From: Dictyophora rubrovolvata
Lineage: Eukaryota > Basidiomycota > Agaricomycetes > Phallales > Phallaceae
Assembly: GCA_029959195.1 (NCBI GenBank)
Contig: CP114118.1
Span: forward strand, 2,561,001-2,625,000
Direction: 5' to 3'
Length of the DNA: 64,000 nucleotides
Shown here in pieces: positions 21,601 to 33,846 of the stretch. The position numbers and the translations under genes were made by a program. Numbering within the stretch: the first letter of the stretch is position 1; each line of letters starts with the position of its first letter. Below the pieces are notes generated by a model that was given only the letters and a program-made list of their open reading frames with translations, did no database searches and was not told the DNA's origin.

Positions 21601-23096
21601 TACCGACGGCGTTATGGGGTTCCGTATTGATTCTATCAATGAAGATAACACTTTCGTTGGTGGAGGAAGTGATTCGCTCTCGGGTTTTACAATTAAAGGA
21701 AAGCTGAATGAACGCAGAATCTCTTTTTTAAAGGAATACGACCGGCTCGTCCAGCGCAGAAAGACAAGTTGGTTCTATTCTGGTAAAATCAACAACACTT
21801 TCGATGCCATTACCGGAAAATGGGGGGATCCATCGTTAGCTCAAGCAGAAAGTAGTCAAGCTAACGACAATGAAGATGATGACCCAAAGAATTCCGAAAC
21901 AGACAGGGAGGATTTTTTGGGCAGATTTACGGTTCAAAAGAAATCAGCCGAATTCGTTCGTTTTCGTCCGTCAGATAAAGAGTTTGAAGAGAACAAACCG
22001 CGTGCTCTGTGGAAATTTGCGCTGAATGCCGTCATGGACTCGGTCTCTCGACGTGTTCTTACGTGGTCGACTCTCAAAAAACGCCGAGATGACAGACGCC
22101 TGTTCATTAACTTGTGGATGGAATATGAGGACAACGGTTTACGAAACAGAGAGGACAATGAAGATCTTCAGATGCTACAGAGACAGCTTTCTGCTGTGGA
22201 CCTTCGTTTGTACCGACATTTAGCGCAGGTTTTTAGGTCAAGGACAGTTCAGCATCAGTTCGTTCTACTTTTGACTTTTTATTCCGATTTTCTTCTCATA
22301 TTTCGTCATTTTCTTGTTTTTCTAGGGCTTCTTGCGATTCTTGTTTTCGATTCCCCATTTTAATGACCCGATATTTGTGTCTGATATGTTCAGTGGGACG
22401 TTATTATAATACTGTGGATGTCTGCGTAGACTGCGTAGACAGGCAATTCACCGTTTTCCGGAACAACCGTAAACAGGAGTTGAATCATGTTTCTTCTCAT
22501 ACATTGCTTCAGGTCCGTCGACCTCTTGCTTTGCGCGATCTTTATCGCACAAGGGAAGTTGCTAAATCAACTCTGGATTACGCACCCGGTGCAGCGGAGG
22601 AACCCTCGGGAATTACATGCAATATATGCAAAGAATCTATTAAAGAAAGGCCGTATTGGAGTTGCTGCGTTTGCTACGGTAAGGTGTTATGAATTAAAAA
22701 TTTTGAGCCCGCCATTCTCATCCTTTTGAAGTCCTATATGTCTGCAAAGCGTGCAATTTGAAGGTTGAAAAGGATCGGCCGTGGCTATACGAAGTGAAAA
22801 CATTCCAAGACAAGAGCGCAGATGATTCAGAAGAGCACGACGATCATGAAAACCGGTCAGAAGAAACTGTTAATCTACATCATTGGTCGCATGACCTCGT
22901 TCTCATCACAAGTCCTGAACCTCCAAGGAAGTCATTGTCGGTCGAAGAGAGATTGTCGAATTTGGAGGAGAGGTTTGAGAGGCAGAATAAGGTGATGGAA
23001 GGTATTCAAGAGAGCGTCGGAGAAACTAGGAAACAGCTACAGCGTTTGGAAAATATGTTGCAACAACTCATAAAGGTGCGACAAAAGAAGGCTTAA
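18622..23096 (+). CDS. Large EF-hand and double ZZ-type zinc-finger protein
   Basis: Fourteen exons in consistent phase (18622-18733, 18800-18955, 19017-19131, 19183-19325, 19383-19951, 20003-20029, 20090-20433, 20491-20522, 20579-20907, 20958-21114, 21165-21226, 21278-22236, 22326-22678, 22732-23096) give about 1240 residues. The N-terminal 170 residues are helical and resemble the N-terminal (Goodbye-like) domains of fungal STAND-type proteins. An EF-hand-like loop follows (LDPDCSDFVTIHELNEFTS, then SLPLWLAYW). A beta-rich block around TGLVGVWHGFYYYGFYSSD comes before two ZZ-like fingers: CDSC/CLIC/CVDC, and CNIC...CCVC...CKAC. A coiled coil (EERLSNLEERFERQNK) ends the protein. The function is unknown; calcium sensing plus protein binding is an inference. 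No catalytic motif is visible. Confidence 0.78.
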
Positions 23097-24424
23097 GGTT
23101 AATAGTATGCAAGTCGTGAGGACATAGCGGCGTTCCGTATGCTATCACTGTGTTATTGCTGATAGTGCCAGACGGCCGTATAGACTCGAGATTTGCATTT
23201 GCGTCCATCATTATGCATTATGTTTGATTCAGTTGATCCGTTTTATATATCATACTGGCGCAAGGGACACATAATACTATCCAAACTTTCAATTTCAATT
23301 TTTACGGTGACCAACCGGGTGACAACGACTCATCATGTCAGTTACATACATGCGTATGTCACCATTACAACATACTCAGGGATTGCCACCCGATTTCTGA
23401 CGGGCTGAAGCATGTATCTGCAGCAGAATTCTCCTTTTACCAGCTTCGACGACCTGATCTAATGCATCGCTGAGAAAGGGCCCACTAATCATATAAAGTG
23501 ATTGGGTATTATATATTACAAAACAATGGCCCTCTTAGGCCGCACCATTAAATGCATTGATCGAAATACCACAAAAGAAACATTACAGATCGAAAGACAA
23601 TAAATGAATTTCTTTGGAACTTCTGCAAACGGATAATGGAATAACTATGAATTACCTGATTGTTTGCAGTTTTACCGCCGATCTGAGTGACTGGCAGTAG
23701 ACCAGGGCTCCTAGTCTCCATTGACAGAGTACTAGTCCAGATGACAACAAGATGACAACATTCTCTAAATGATTTTTGTTCGATGCGAGGTGCTGGATAA
23801 TGTACTTAATTGATATTATCTAATAATACTCAACGTGCTCGTATACGTACTCGTCAACGGTCATTTGGCTTCATCAATTTCCCCACAAATATACAGTACA
23901 TCCCTCTGAATCCGTGCGCTTGAGGTTAAAAATGCACATATTACGTATAGCGCTCACACCCTAGTACCGGTGGAGTCGACAGCATTAGATAGGTTAGTAC
24001 TAATGTACAAGAACACGAACAGGAAATCAATGAATACAATCGGATGGGATAATGTTCAGGAAACAGCAAGTGGATACAAGTCTAGCAGCAAGCTTCAGTT
24101 CGACCGAAGATATTTTTAAGGAGAGACGACAAGAAGTCAGATAAAGAGAGCAGGGACAATGAAACTGGAAGGAATCATAGACCGTGTACACTATCTATCA
24201 AGAAAGATTAATATCAACGATGATAAAATGGGTTTGGAACTTTTCTCCGTGTAGGTATGATATGTATATCGCTTTGCAGCCGAAGCTGAGCCAAGAAGGG
24301 GATGCATACAGAAGGATGTTGTAACCAGCATGGCATAAGTATCAAGACAAAAAGCACTAGTAAAGCGATAAATCAGGTGCTTTATTATGCACCAGGTGCA
24401 AACTTTAAAGGTGAAGGTGTTTGG
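23097..24424. other. 1.3-kb convergent intergenic region
   Basis: Lies between the 3' ends of the ZZ-finger gene (+) and the Myb-like gene (-). No coding frame with family resemblance and no repeat was found. The right 200 bases are probably 3' UTR of the minus-strand gene. Confidence 0.5.
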
Positions 24425-27197
24425 TCACGGAGGAAGCTGTGGCTCGGCGCCGGTCGATTTAGGCGTGGCAGCAGGAGTCGCGGAAGCAGGTCTATCAGTG
24501 GCCGTCTGATCGCTTCTCGAGGTCTTTGGTGAGATATTGCTCGCCCTTGGGACTACAAACGTTGAGCTAGTCGGTCCCGCAGTTGGAGTCGCAGCACCGG
24601 CTCCATTCTTCTTCGTCGTTTTCTTAGGTCCGGGGTTATCTTCAGTCCGAGGGACGTAGGCGTAGAACGTCTGACCAACAGGCGCATTCCGGCGTGCGTG
24701 AGGTGGATTGTAATGTGGATGTGTTTGCACGAACATCGGCGGCGGAGGTCCGCCTGGTCCGCCGGCAACGGGTGCTACACCCTGAATGGTTGGTCCACCT
24801 GTAATAGAATAACTTTGTATAGGGTATCCTTGAGAATAGTACATCCCTGCGTATGGGTAATAAGGAGCTGCGCTCTGTCCTGTAACGGGCTGAGCCATGG
24901 CTGCAGATGGTGGAGGATAACCCCATGGATGTGGTGGTGGAACACCGTAAGCAGAGACATTGGACATTCCTACGGTTGCTGGTGAAGCCATTGTGGAAGC
25001 AGCCGCGATGGTTGTTGGTGGTGGGACAGCTGGCGCGGTAGTAGTAGACTGTGCTTTATCAGTAGTACTACTAGCCGTTTTATCCCTGCTTCGCGCACTG
25101 GGTAATTGTGCAGTTGATTTCGAACCCGAAGTCGTTCTACTAGGTATATGTATATGTGGCCCAGCTGTAGGAGCGGGAGTATATTGGGACGAAGTTCTGG
25201 CTCCCGGTCTATTCCTGAGGCTATTATAATACGCTGTGGCAGAAGCTCCCGACGTAAGAGTAGCAGCTGGAGTCAAGGTGAGAACTTGAGCAGATGGTGC
25301 TGCGGTTCCATGGGGAGCATTGGAAGTAGCGGCAGCAGCGGGAGGTGGCAATGCAACACTGGTAAGGAGCCGGGTGAAGGGCTGGGCTGGGAGCTTTTTC
25401 TTCTTCTTCTTCTTCTTTACACCTGGAAGAGAAGAAGACGGTTTTAACCCCAGGAACGTTGCTTTAATTAGAATCTGATGTCTGGTAACGTATTAAAGTG
25501 GGTGCCGACTATTCGATATAGCAAACCTGACCTTGATCGTTCATCCCCAAACTCGGCGATAACCTGGTCCCAATCAATTTCATCAAAGTCTTTTACACTC
25601 TTTTTTGCCAAAGATGCTGCGGCATTATTAGTAACACCGTCCTCCGCAGTACCTTCAACCGCAGGATCTGTCGGTGCGTTATTTGCACCTTCAGTCCGAG
25701 CAGTAGGTGACTTCTCTTCTTCTTCCTCTTCAACCTCTTCCGCATCTTCTACTTCCTCAGCTTCTTCGGGCACAGCAATAGGAATTTTACCGTCCTTTTT
25801 TCTAATACGATACTTCTCCGCCAATTCTTTGAGTTTGACGATTTCATGCTCTTTCCACGTGCCTTGGACTTGACCACTTTGTGCGATGCTTGTGAAATTA
25901 GCAGCACCGCATGTATTTTTAGGAGCTTCACCTTGAGGTCCTAGATCGGCTGAAGTGCGAGTTACAGGAGGAGCCGAAGTGGAAGGATATGGCGGCGTAG
26001 CAGTAGCAGTCGTGGATGGCAATGAAGGTGAATGGGCGGTCATGGGTATCGGGGGTGATGGTCCCGATAGTGACCGAGCATTTAGATGTAGGAGAGAATT
26101 TAGGGTTGGCATTGAAATTGGAGATGGGAAGGGAGGGGGGACCGCTAACGACTGAGGATTTGTGATCTATAACGGACATGGTTTATCAGCGGATATGTTA
26201 TTTATTACATTAACAACTAACCAACATATCGCAGGCTCTGCGCGCGTCATTGAGCACGCTAATAGGATCTGTCCCTGTTCCGTTATTGATTAACTGAAAT
26301 GCTTGCGAAAGGACAGGTGGAGGGGTTGAGCGCTAAGGAAGGGTTGGGTTATTCAACAGTCTTAGAGGGACAAAAGGAATTAAAAGCCGTACTATTAATT
26401 CAGTAGCAGCTTCGTAGAATTCACTGCATAGATGGAGAAGCCGCCATTGGAATTCGTTAAACGTGGAGTAATTATTCGACACACTAGTTGAAAGAGTTTG
26501 CCTCGACGCTTGAGTTGGCGAATGACTAGCCGTAGCCGCTGGGCTTTGGTAGTTAGGAGATGATGTTGATGCAGAAGCAGTAGGGGGATAATACGATTGG
26601 GAATAATGTGTTGCAAAAGAATAGTCCTGCCGGACTTGGTATTGCTGCTGGGAAGGCTGTTCTGTACGCCTTTTCTTTGTATTGGGGTTTTCTGATGCGG
26701 ATTTTCGTTTATCGCCTGCTTTGTTGGGACTTGCAAAGAAAGAGAGATTTAATAATTCAAAATGCGTAATAAAACAAATGAAATTAGAGTACATACTCTT
26801 CTGGAGTGGGAGATGCGCTTCGTGATGACGACACCGACGCAGGCGATCCTCCGTGAACTGCGTTCGGTACTAAGACATTCCGCTGGGGATTTTGCTGTTG
26901 CTGTTGCTGTTGCTGTTCCTGCTGCTGTTGTAACAGTAATTGTTTTACTTGAGCATGGGGTTGTTTCTGATGCTCTGGTGGTGCAAGCTGTAGCCGAGGC
27001 AAATCATGCCACTTTGTTGTTGGTAATGATGATTTACTAGAAGCAGGATGGTTTGACGACGACGACGGCCGCGGATATATGGGACGCGACGTTGATGAAG
27101 ATGGCGCCGACACCGACGCTGAGGTTGAGGAAGCAGTTGGAGTTGCAGGTGCGTTCTGAGTTGAATTCGCGCTAGAGCTAGTGTTATTTGGTGTCAT
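24425..27197 (-). CDS. Q-rich Myb/SANT-like domain protein, putative chromatin or transcription factor
   Basis: Five exons (27197-26797, 26729-26393, 26332-26222, 26166-25527, 25422-24425) give about 828 residues. The N-terminus is Ser/Pro-rich with a polyglutamine run (about 10 Q, CAG/CAA repeats near 26890-26935). A basic stretch (DKRKSASENPNTKKRR) looks like a nuclear signal. A divergent Myb-like domain begins GTWKEHEIVKLKELAEKYR. It is interrupted by an acidic insert (EEAEEVEDAEEVEEEEEE) and ends DFDEIDWDQVIAEFGDERSR. A poly-Lys run follows, then a long Pro/Ser/Thr tail with PPHPWGYPPP. DNA binding is inferred from the WK...W(D)xxI pattern; targets are unknown. Confidence 0.72.
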
Positions 27198-27331
27198 TCA
27201 GATCATACACAAGGGTGTTTGACCACGCCTGATCTGGAAAGTCTAGCTATCTTTAGACTCGGCTGCTTCCGACGGTGAGTCACTAGTCACGGTCACACTT
27301 AAAACTCACGTATTCCGGCAACTTCACGAGT

Positions 27332-28894
27332 ATGAGTCTTGTCGACTTGCCTCCTGAATTACTCCTTGAAATTGTTCATTACGCTGACACTCTACATGAC
27401 ATACTTTCTCTTTCATTGACGACTCGCGCGTTATATAATGTACTGGTTCCGACACACACGGAATACTTTGAAATTCGATGCACAGTCGACAAAGTGAGCT
27501 TCTGGAAGCATTTACAAGAACACCCTCGTCTTTGCAAACACATACGCAGATTAATTCTCGTTCAACATCATATCAGAGTTCGCCTTCCAAAACTATTTGA
27601 CATAACATGCGTGTCAACTTCGGCAGCTACATCCAGTGAAGGCTTCAAGCTACTTTGCTCATTACTCCCTCAAATGAATAATCTGAAGACATTCCGTTCA
27701 ACAGATCTGGATACGCTTCGGGATGCTTCGCCTTTTCTCGCTGCGCTTACTCAGTCCAGATGTGTTTTGGAGGAGTTGAAGTTTGGTTATCCGAGAAACG
27801 CCTACAATATTTTCCCCAACGTGGTCAGAATATCGGTTAGTGCATTCTATTAACCCGCTTTCGTGACCGTTCTCACTATTCACTTTTCATGATGATCTTC
27901 AGAATTGGGATTTTGACTGGTCGCGGTTGTCACATTTATCGTTTCTCTTGAATTCAACAACCATAATAGAAGAAGTTTTGTCGAAGGTTGCTACCGGTTG
28001 TCCTAGACTAACGGAACTGTGCTTCATTGTTACTCCCGGACTAGATATTTCAGACATATTGGTCCAAGGACGCTGGCCAAATCTCAAACGACTTGGTCTT
28101 GCGGAAATAATAGCATGGAGTGGAGTTTATTATACGACAGAAGACCTTCAACAAAGGACGGCAATTTTACGATCATTCTTTTCTCGCCATCCCCTACTGG
28201 AAGTCGTACGTCTCCCAGTAGAAGTTTACCCATCCGGCTTTTTAATGGAATCAGAAGATCTCTTTCCCAATATAAAGTCACTCTCGCTTCCAAAAAACGA
28301 CAGCCTGCCTCCTTCGCTTGCATTGAGGCTTGAACATATTTACGTTAGACAATGGGACGATCAGTGGGACATATCTTTTTTCAGTTATTTGCCAAACCTA
28401 CGAAGTTGCATTATTGACGTGCAGCGTCTGTCAAATAACACTAATGTTTGTGATTTAACGGAGTATATCCCAAATGTTGAGCGTCTTTGCTTTTGGTCAG
28501 GAGGCTTTCGAACCACTTTGGACGAAGTAAAAAGTTTCATTCAATGAACAATGACCACTGCACTTATATTTTTTTGAACCTTCTCTAGATTCAAAAATCG
28601 GCTCAAATTTGTTTTCGCTTGAAAAAATTGACGACCTTGTTTTTGAGCGAATTTTATTTCCTCGACTTAACACAAGAACCTGATCAATTTCTGATTAACA
28701 AGATTTCTCAAACCATTCCTTCTCTAAAATATATTAATGCATATCAGAATGGACGGGCGTCGCTCATTCGTCTAGCGAAGGATCCTGTCACTGATGCGTA
28801 CCAGGGCTTTCAATATGTTTCACCATTGCCAACTGTCGCCGAAATTGCTGAACAATGGGGCAGTTTCATATTTTATAATTCCTATGGTGAGTAA
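27332..28894 (+). CDS. F-box protein with leucine-rich-repeat-like region
   Basis: Three exons (27332-27835, 27903-28526, 28589-28894) give 477 residues. The N-terminal F-box reads LPPELLLEIVHYADTLHDIL...LTTRALYNVLVP, the motif that docks on Skp1 in SCF ubiquitin ligases. The rest alternates short strands and helices (LEVVRLPVEVYP, NIKSLSLPKN, NLRSCIIDVQRL), like the degenerate LRR regions of the expanded agaricomycete F-box family. The 3' end is echoed by a diverged copy at 33.1 kb. The substrate is unknown. Confidence 0.85.
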
Positions 28895-28990
28895 CAGCTA
28901 TCAATACACCTGGACGCTGTTACGGCTTTTGGAACACCACTTGTTTTCTAGGACTCTGACCTTCGGTTGTCGTTACGTAGTACTACATAC
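28811..28990. repeat. F-box gene 3' end, source of a diverged downstream copy
   Basis: Similar in order and orientation to about 33095-33290. Shared blocks include CAATATG, GTCGCCGAAATT-CTGAA-AATGG, ACTTGTTTTCT and TTGTCGT-ACGTA. Identity is patchy, so the limits are approximate. Confidence 0.5.
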
Positions 28991-29719
28991 ATATATGTTC
29001 TTGAATCTAGTCGCTATGTTTATCCATCCCTCAGACCTTGCATTAAAATCTCTGTTGCAAACATCCTCTGTGTTAAAGCCATTGTTTCAGAACGAACACC
29101 ATTTTATACCGACGGGGCACGGTGTTGCCCCCAATATTTTAGCCATGTATTGGACATGATAGGACGGTAAGCCCACCACTAATTATCCTCAGATTTTATT
29201 ATCTAACAACAAACCACACTTGCAGCTGCGTTAAATGCGACAAAACTGCGGTTCCAACATATGCTTCTTTTCTGGAATTCCTACAAGGTTTTTCTTCATA
29301 AATTCCACATCCTGACTGATAACAGTGTATCGCTTGTTACCAAAAGCAGAAAACTGGTTGAATTATATGCATCGGTAACCTTACAACACAAACCACTTTC
29401 ATACCCTGCCGCTTTCATATGCGATTTCCGGACTTTGCCACAGAAAAAACTATAAATGGATCTTCGAACCGAAAACCAGCTCCTAAGCAGACGTCATTCA
29501 AAAATTGAAGCATATATGTAATTTCCTGCGATCACGTCTCACTATCCTTTCAGTTCATTGGCAGGAGCTTTACATATGCATTCCTAGTCTTCAATTTACT
29601 CACTCCGTCGAACGTGTGATCTTCTCAGGGCATTGCTTCTCGTGGATCATATATATACCGAAACCTAGTCGTTTCCCGTGGATCTTATCTTTACACCCCG
29701 CGCCCTTCCCAATAATCGA
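28895..29719. other. Intergenic between F-box and transporter genes
   Basis: Several short frames but none with a recognisable family. The last 80 bases contain two near-copies of a CGTGGATC(A/T)TAT motif (29640 and 29677). Confidence 0.45.
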
Positions 29720-32108
29720 ATGGTAATAGACAAGATACGCGACCGAGACATGAAACATACTAAAGAGCCCGCTGATGTCCAAGTCGTGGAGAAAGGCATT
29801 GAAAACGGTTCTAAGAGCGCCGAGAGCGTGCAGTTGGAAGTGGACCCTAAAGCTCTTCTCCGCAGGATGGACCTTCGATTCATTCCATGGTTGAGCTTTT
29901 TATACCTTTTAAGCTTCCTCGACAGGAGTTCTATTGGCAATGCTAAAGTGTGTGCTCTCTACATCTGTTGCGTGCATATGAGAAACTCGGCTGAACGTTT
30001 TTCAGTTGTACGGTCTGGAAGCAGACATTCGTATCACGGATCGTCAATACTTGACTGCATTGACAGTGTTCTTTATTAGTTGAGTTCATCCGATATTCCA
30101 TGCTTACTTGTTGGTTTGAGCGCTCCAATCGAAGGTTACGGAGCCTTTGAAGTAATTTGATATTTCGCGAATGATTCAAGTTGTTGCTATATATATGATC
30201 TTCTGTCAGGTCCCAAGCAATATTTTCCTTAAGAAACTTCGACCGTCTATATGGATACCCATATCCATGATCTCATGGGGTGTTATCATGGTAAGCTCTT
30301 TCGACTTCATAGCGAATATATGTTAATGGGAGTATAGACTGCCCAGGGATTAGTTCAAAATTATAGTAGTATCCTCGGTATTTGATTTTTTCCTTGTGCT
30401 TCAACGAAGCCGTTCTCAAACGCAACACAATTTATAGCGGTGCGATTTCTCCTTGGAATGTTTGAAGCAGGACTTTTCCCGGGAGTCGCGTATCTCTTCA
30501 GCTGGTATGTGAATTTGATTATACGACACGAAGTGTCAGTCCAGTTGCTGAAGCCGCGCTGAATGTAATTATCGCGCTGCCACTAGCTGGTACAAACGCT
30601 CCGAATTCGGATTTCGAACCGCAATATTTTCTTCCATGGCTACTGTTTCGGGAGCATTCGGTGGTTTACTCGCAGCAGCCATATCCAATATGAAAGGAGT
30701 CGGTGGCAAACCAGGCTGGGTAACAAATGTATTTTCTCAATCGTGTCCCTCTTAGAATCAGCATCACTGTTTAGACATGGATATTTATTCTGGAAGGCTT
30801 AGCTACGATTGTCGCCGGAGTTCTATCATTTTGGATGGTTGTTGACTTTCCGGATACTGCGGCATTTATCACAGAAGACGAACGTAAGTATATCGTCAAG
30901 AAAATGAAAGACGACGGTCAATTCAGTGCTGAGGGTGAACGATTTGCGGCGAAGCATATTTTAGCGGCTTTCCGGGACTATAAGACATGGCTATTTAGTA
31001 CGACAAATGCATCATTCTGTGCTGTGGTTCGGAAACTAAAGTTTTTGATCCAAGTGTTGCTCGCTTCGGGATAGTAAGTGCTTCTGTATAATAGAAAATC
31101 ATATTTACCTTTCGCTACCCCCAGTGATGGTCCTCTTTATGCAATCTCGCTGTTCACCCCAACCATAATCAACGAGGTCAGTTTCACCCTACAGGACAAA
31201 AAATGGAAACGTTGACTTCTTGTTGGCGTATGTTTTAGTTGGGTTAGTCTTATGCATACCATCGTCCCAGTCTGTGTATAGTAACACCAAATCAGGCTTT
31301 GAAGCAACGCCAGCTAATCTCCTCAGTGTTCCGATTTACGTATTTGGATCAATTCAAACGTGCTTGGTTGGTTACTATGCGGATCGGTTGGGTTATCGGG
31401 GGTTCTTTAATCTTGGTTGTTTGGCAATAGGAATAGTTGGATATATCATTCTCATCATATCCCGTAACGCCACTCTATCATACATTGCTATATATTTAAC
31501 GACAACTGGAACTTGCCCGGTCACTGCAAACTCAGCGTGAGTATACATATATTGGCACCACGGAAATGCGGTCCTTTGCTCTCCTCTTACGAACTCACGA
31601 ACTTTACCAGGGCATGGTTCGGGAGTAACGTAGAAGGAAGCTATAAACGTGGCGTGACAATAGCTATGGCAATCGGGTTGTGAGTTTTTGAGACTTCTTT
31701 TCTCAGTAGAAGCGACGGTGATTTTTTGATTTAGCGGAAACCTTCAAGGGATTGTCAGTTCCAATGTGGTAATATGTTGATAATTTCCCCTCCTCACCCA
31801 ACGCTAAGTCATATTTTCATTCAATGTTTCAGTACCTTGCAAAGGACGCCCCACGTTATATGCTCGGACATGCGATCCAACTGGGATATTTGTCACTAGG
31901 CTTTATAGTGACGCTTGTGCTCATAATACTCATGCACAGAGAGAATAACAAACGAGAGCGGGGTGAACGAGATGAGTTAATCTTGTCCGAGGATCGAAAA
32001 CTTGACGGCGAACGGGGGTTGGGGAAACGGAATGGAGTTTTCGAGACTATGGAATGTGCCCGAAGGGAAAAAGGTGACAATTGGAGTGGGTATAGATATC
32101 AGTTGTAA
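29720..32108 (+). CDS. MFS transporter, allantoate permease (Dal5/Tna1-like) family
   Basis: Fifteen exons keep phase throughout: 29720-29947, 30006-30078, 30135-30151, 30210-30290, 30338-30377, 30438-30504, 30587-30719, 30775-30997, 31055-31073, 31125-31176, 31239-31242, 31296-31536, 31611-31679, 31735-31768 and 31833-32108. They encode about 518 residues. Family marks are MDLRFIPWLSFLYLLSFLDRSSIGNA, the exon-spanning FEVPSNIFLKK (written across two exons), RFLLGMFEAGLFPG, SGYDGPLYAISLFTPTII and the loop motif YYADRLGYRG. About 12 membrane helices are expected. Relatives import organic anions, vitamins or small peptides; the substrate here is unknown. Exons of 17, 19 and 4 nt are required to keep the conserved frame. 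Confidence 0.9.
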
Positions 32109-33846
32109 TTTTCCTCGTTTTTGAATGTTCTTGATATAATTTCCCTTTTTCACATTGGTAAACCTTCGATGGTGTGCGAAGACGGTCGGAGACTCAGTAA
32201 TCAAACCAGATTTTGATTTTAATACAATAAATTGACATTCCAGAGGGCACCGTCCAATTAGTTAGGATACAGACTAGTTGGGAGCCGCGATGCGGACCGT
32301 CTTTCTGCCGTGACGCAATGTGTGTGGAGAATATTGATTACATAATGTAGCCAGAAGGTATATTTACGATGCTGTTTTTTACATCAGTTTAATGATATTT
32401 TTGCGTAGTAAGCTAGGTCTTCAACAAATCTTGAAGAATTCAGTTATACGGCGTTGCACGGTCACTTGCACCAAAAGAATAACAAAAAATTCCTACTATT
32501 AGAAGACACGTATATCGCTTTCTTCGTGCCCTTTCTCATCATTTATCAATAGCATTATCAGGGGTGTCATTGCCGTCATTCGCTGATATGCGCACTTTGG
32601 TGTCGAGATGAACATTGGATGTCATTGTCAAGCTAACAGTCAAACAGTGACGATTTCGTAAGCGGCACGTCTAATCAGCGTATGTCAGTCTGAGCCCAGG
32701 TTGCCTGAGCGCCCCAACCTCCGATAAGCAACTGGTGCACAGACGCTTATGTACAAAAACCAGTATTTAGAGATAAAAATATAAAAAATGACAGAAACAA
32801 TAACAAAGAAAAAGGGTAGTGGTGGGCAGGGTGATGAAAAAAGACAACAGCACTGAGCTGTAGTTGGGCAGAAGAGCGTGAAAGAACGGCTAGAGGGAGA
32901 CGAAGTCGCCGTCTCGGTTTTTCAATTTCGATGGACATTGCTAACGGCGACTGAGACAGGGCCCCTGAATCTCTGCAAGTCACGACCGCGGCCTTAGCAC
33001 GAGTGGGTGAGGCCTTGAGGTACGAGGAAAAAACAGGTGCCCCGACCCGCCGATTAGACCGTAGTAAACGCTCGCGTTTAAACACTAATTCAATATGCTT
33101 CCCTGATGTCCGTCGCCGAAATTACTGAAGAATGGAGCAAGCTCCTATTTCAGGCTCCCAGCATTGGAGTAATGTTGGTGTATGGAGTCGACTATTCATA
33201 CGCTTGGGTGCTCGGGGAAACTACTTGTTTTCTGACAAGTTGAAACAACCCATGTTTAGGTTTCAATTGTCGTACGTATGCTAGATTCTGCTTTGCATTG
33301 CCAGTAGTTTTGCTCCATGTGGTTGTGCAGTCTAATATAACGCAGTTTGTGGGAATATCAGGATATAAAGCCAATGCCATTTCATGGTGGCAATTTACCC
33401 TATTATACCCCCGAAAGTAGAATGGACTCGCACCGCCAAGCTTATGTGAGAAATGACACGCCTATTCAATATACTCTTACGTGCCGCAATGACCCCGCAA
33501 TAAATACTCAGGTTGTAAGTTCATGGCCATAGCCTTTCTAAATTTAGTCGCCATCAAATGGACCATCACTATTCCGCCCGTGATAGGCTTAGTGAGTCCA
33601 ACGTGCGGACTAAAGATAGAAGCGTGCGTTTCTCATTAACTTATTAGAAGACGTGTAGGATCGACCTGACTGACTTCAGCACCACGCCATCCAAAGCCTA
33701 TCTTGCCTCCTATATGTTCAGTTGAAGTCAAAGGGTTCATTAGGAGTAACATACCGAGTGGAGCTCCTTAACCCTGCAAGTCAGTTAATATATAACGAAC
33801 CCTAACGAGCCCCTTTTCATCCTCCATACAATCACGTTCTTTCGGC
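32109..33846. other. 1.7-kb intergenic region holding an F-box 3'-end relic
   Basis: About 33095-33290 resembles the F-box gene end at 28811-28990 in direct orientation (readable as SVAEITEEWSKLLF against TVAEIAEQWGSFIF). The minus-strand frame 32747-33085 is basic and low in complexity, and I do not accept it as a gene. No other features were seen. Confidence 0.45.

Noticed and set aside
32747-33085. 112-codon minus-strand frame
   Set aside because: Arg/Ser/Leu low-complexity composition, no start context or introns, and it overlaps the F-box relic boundary.
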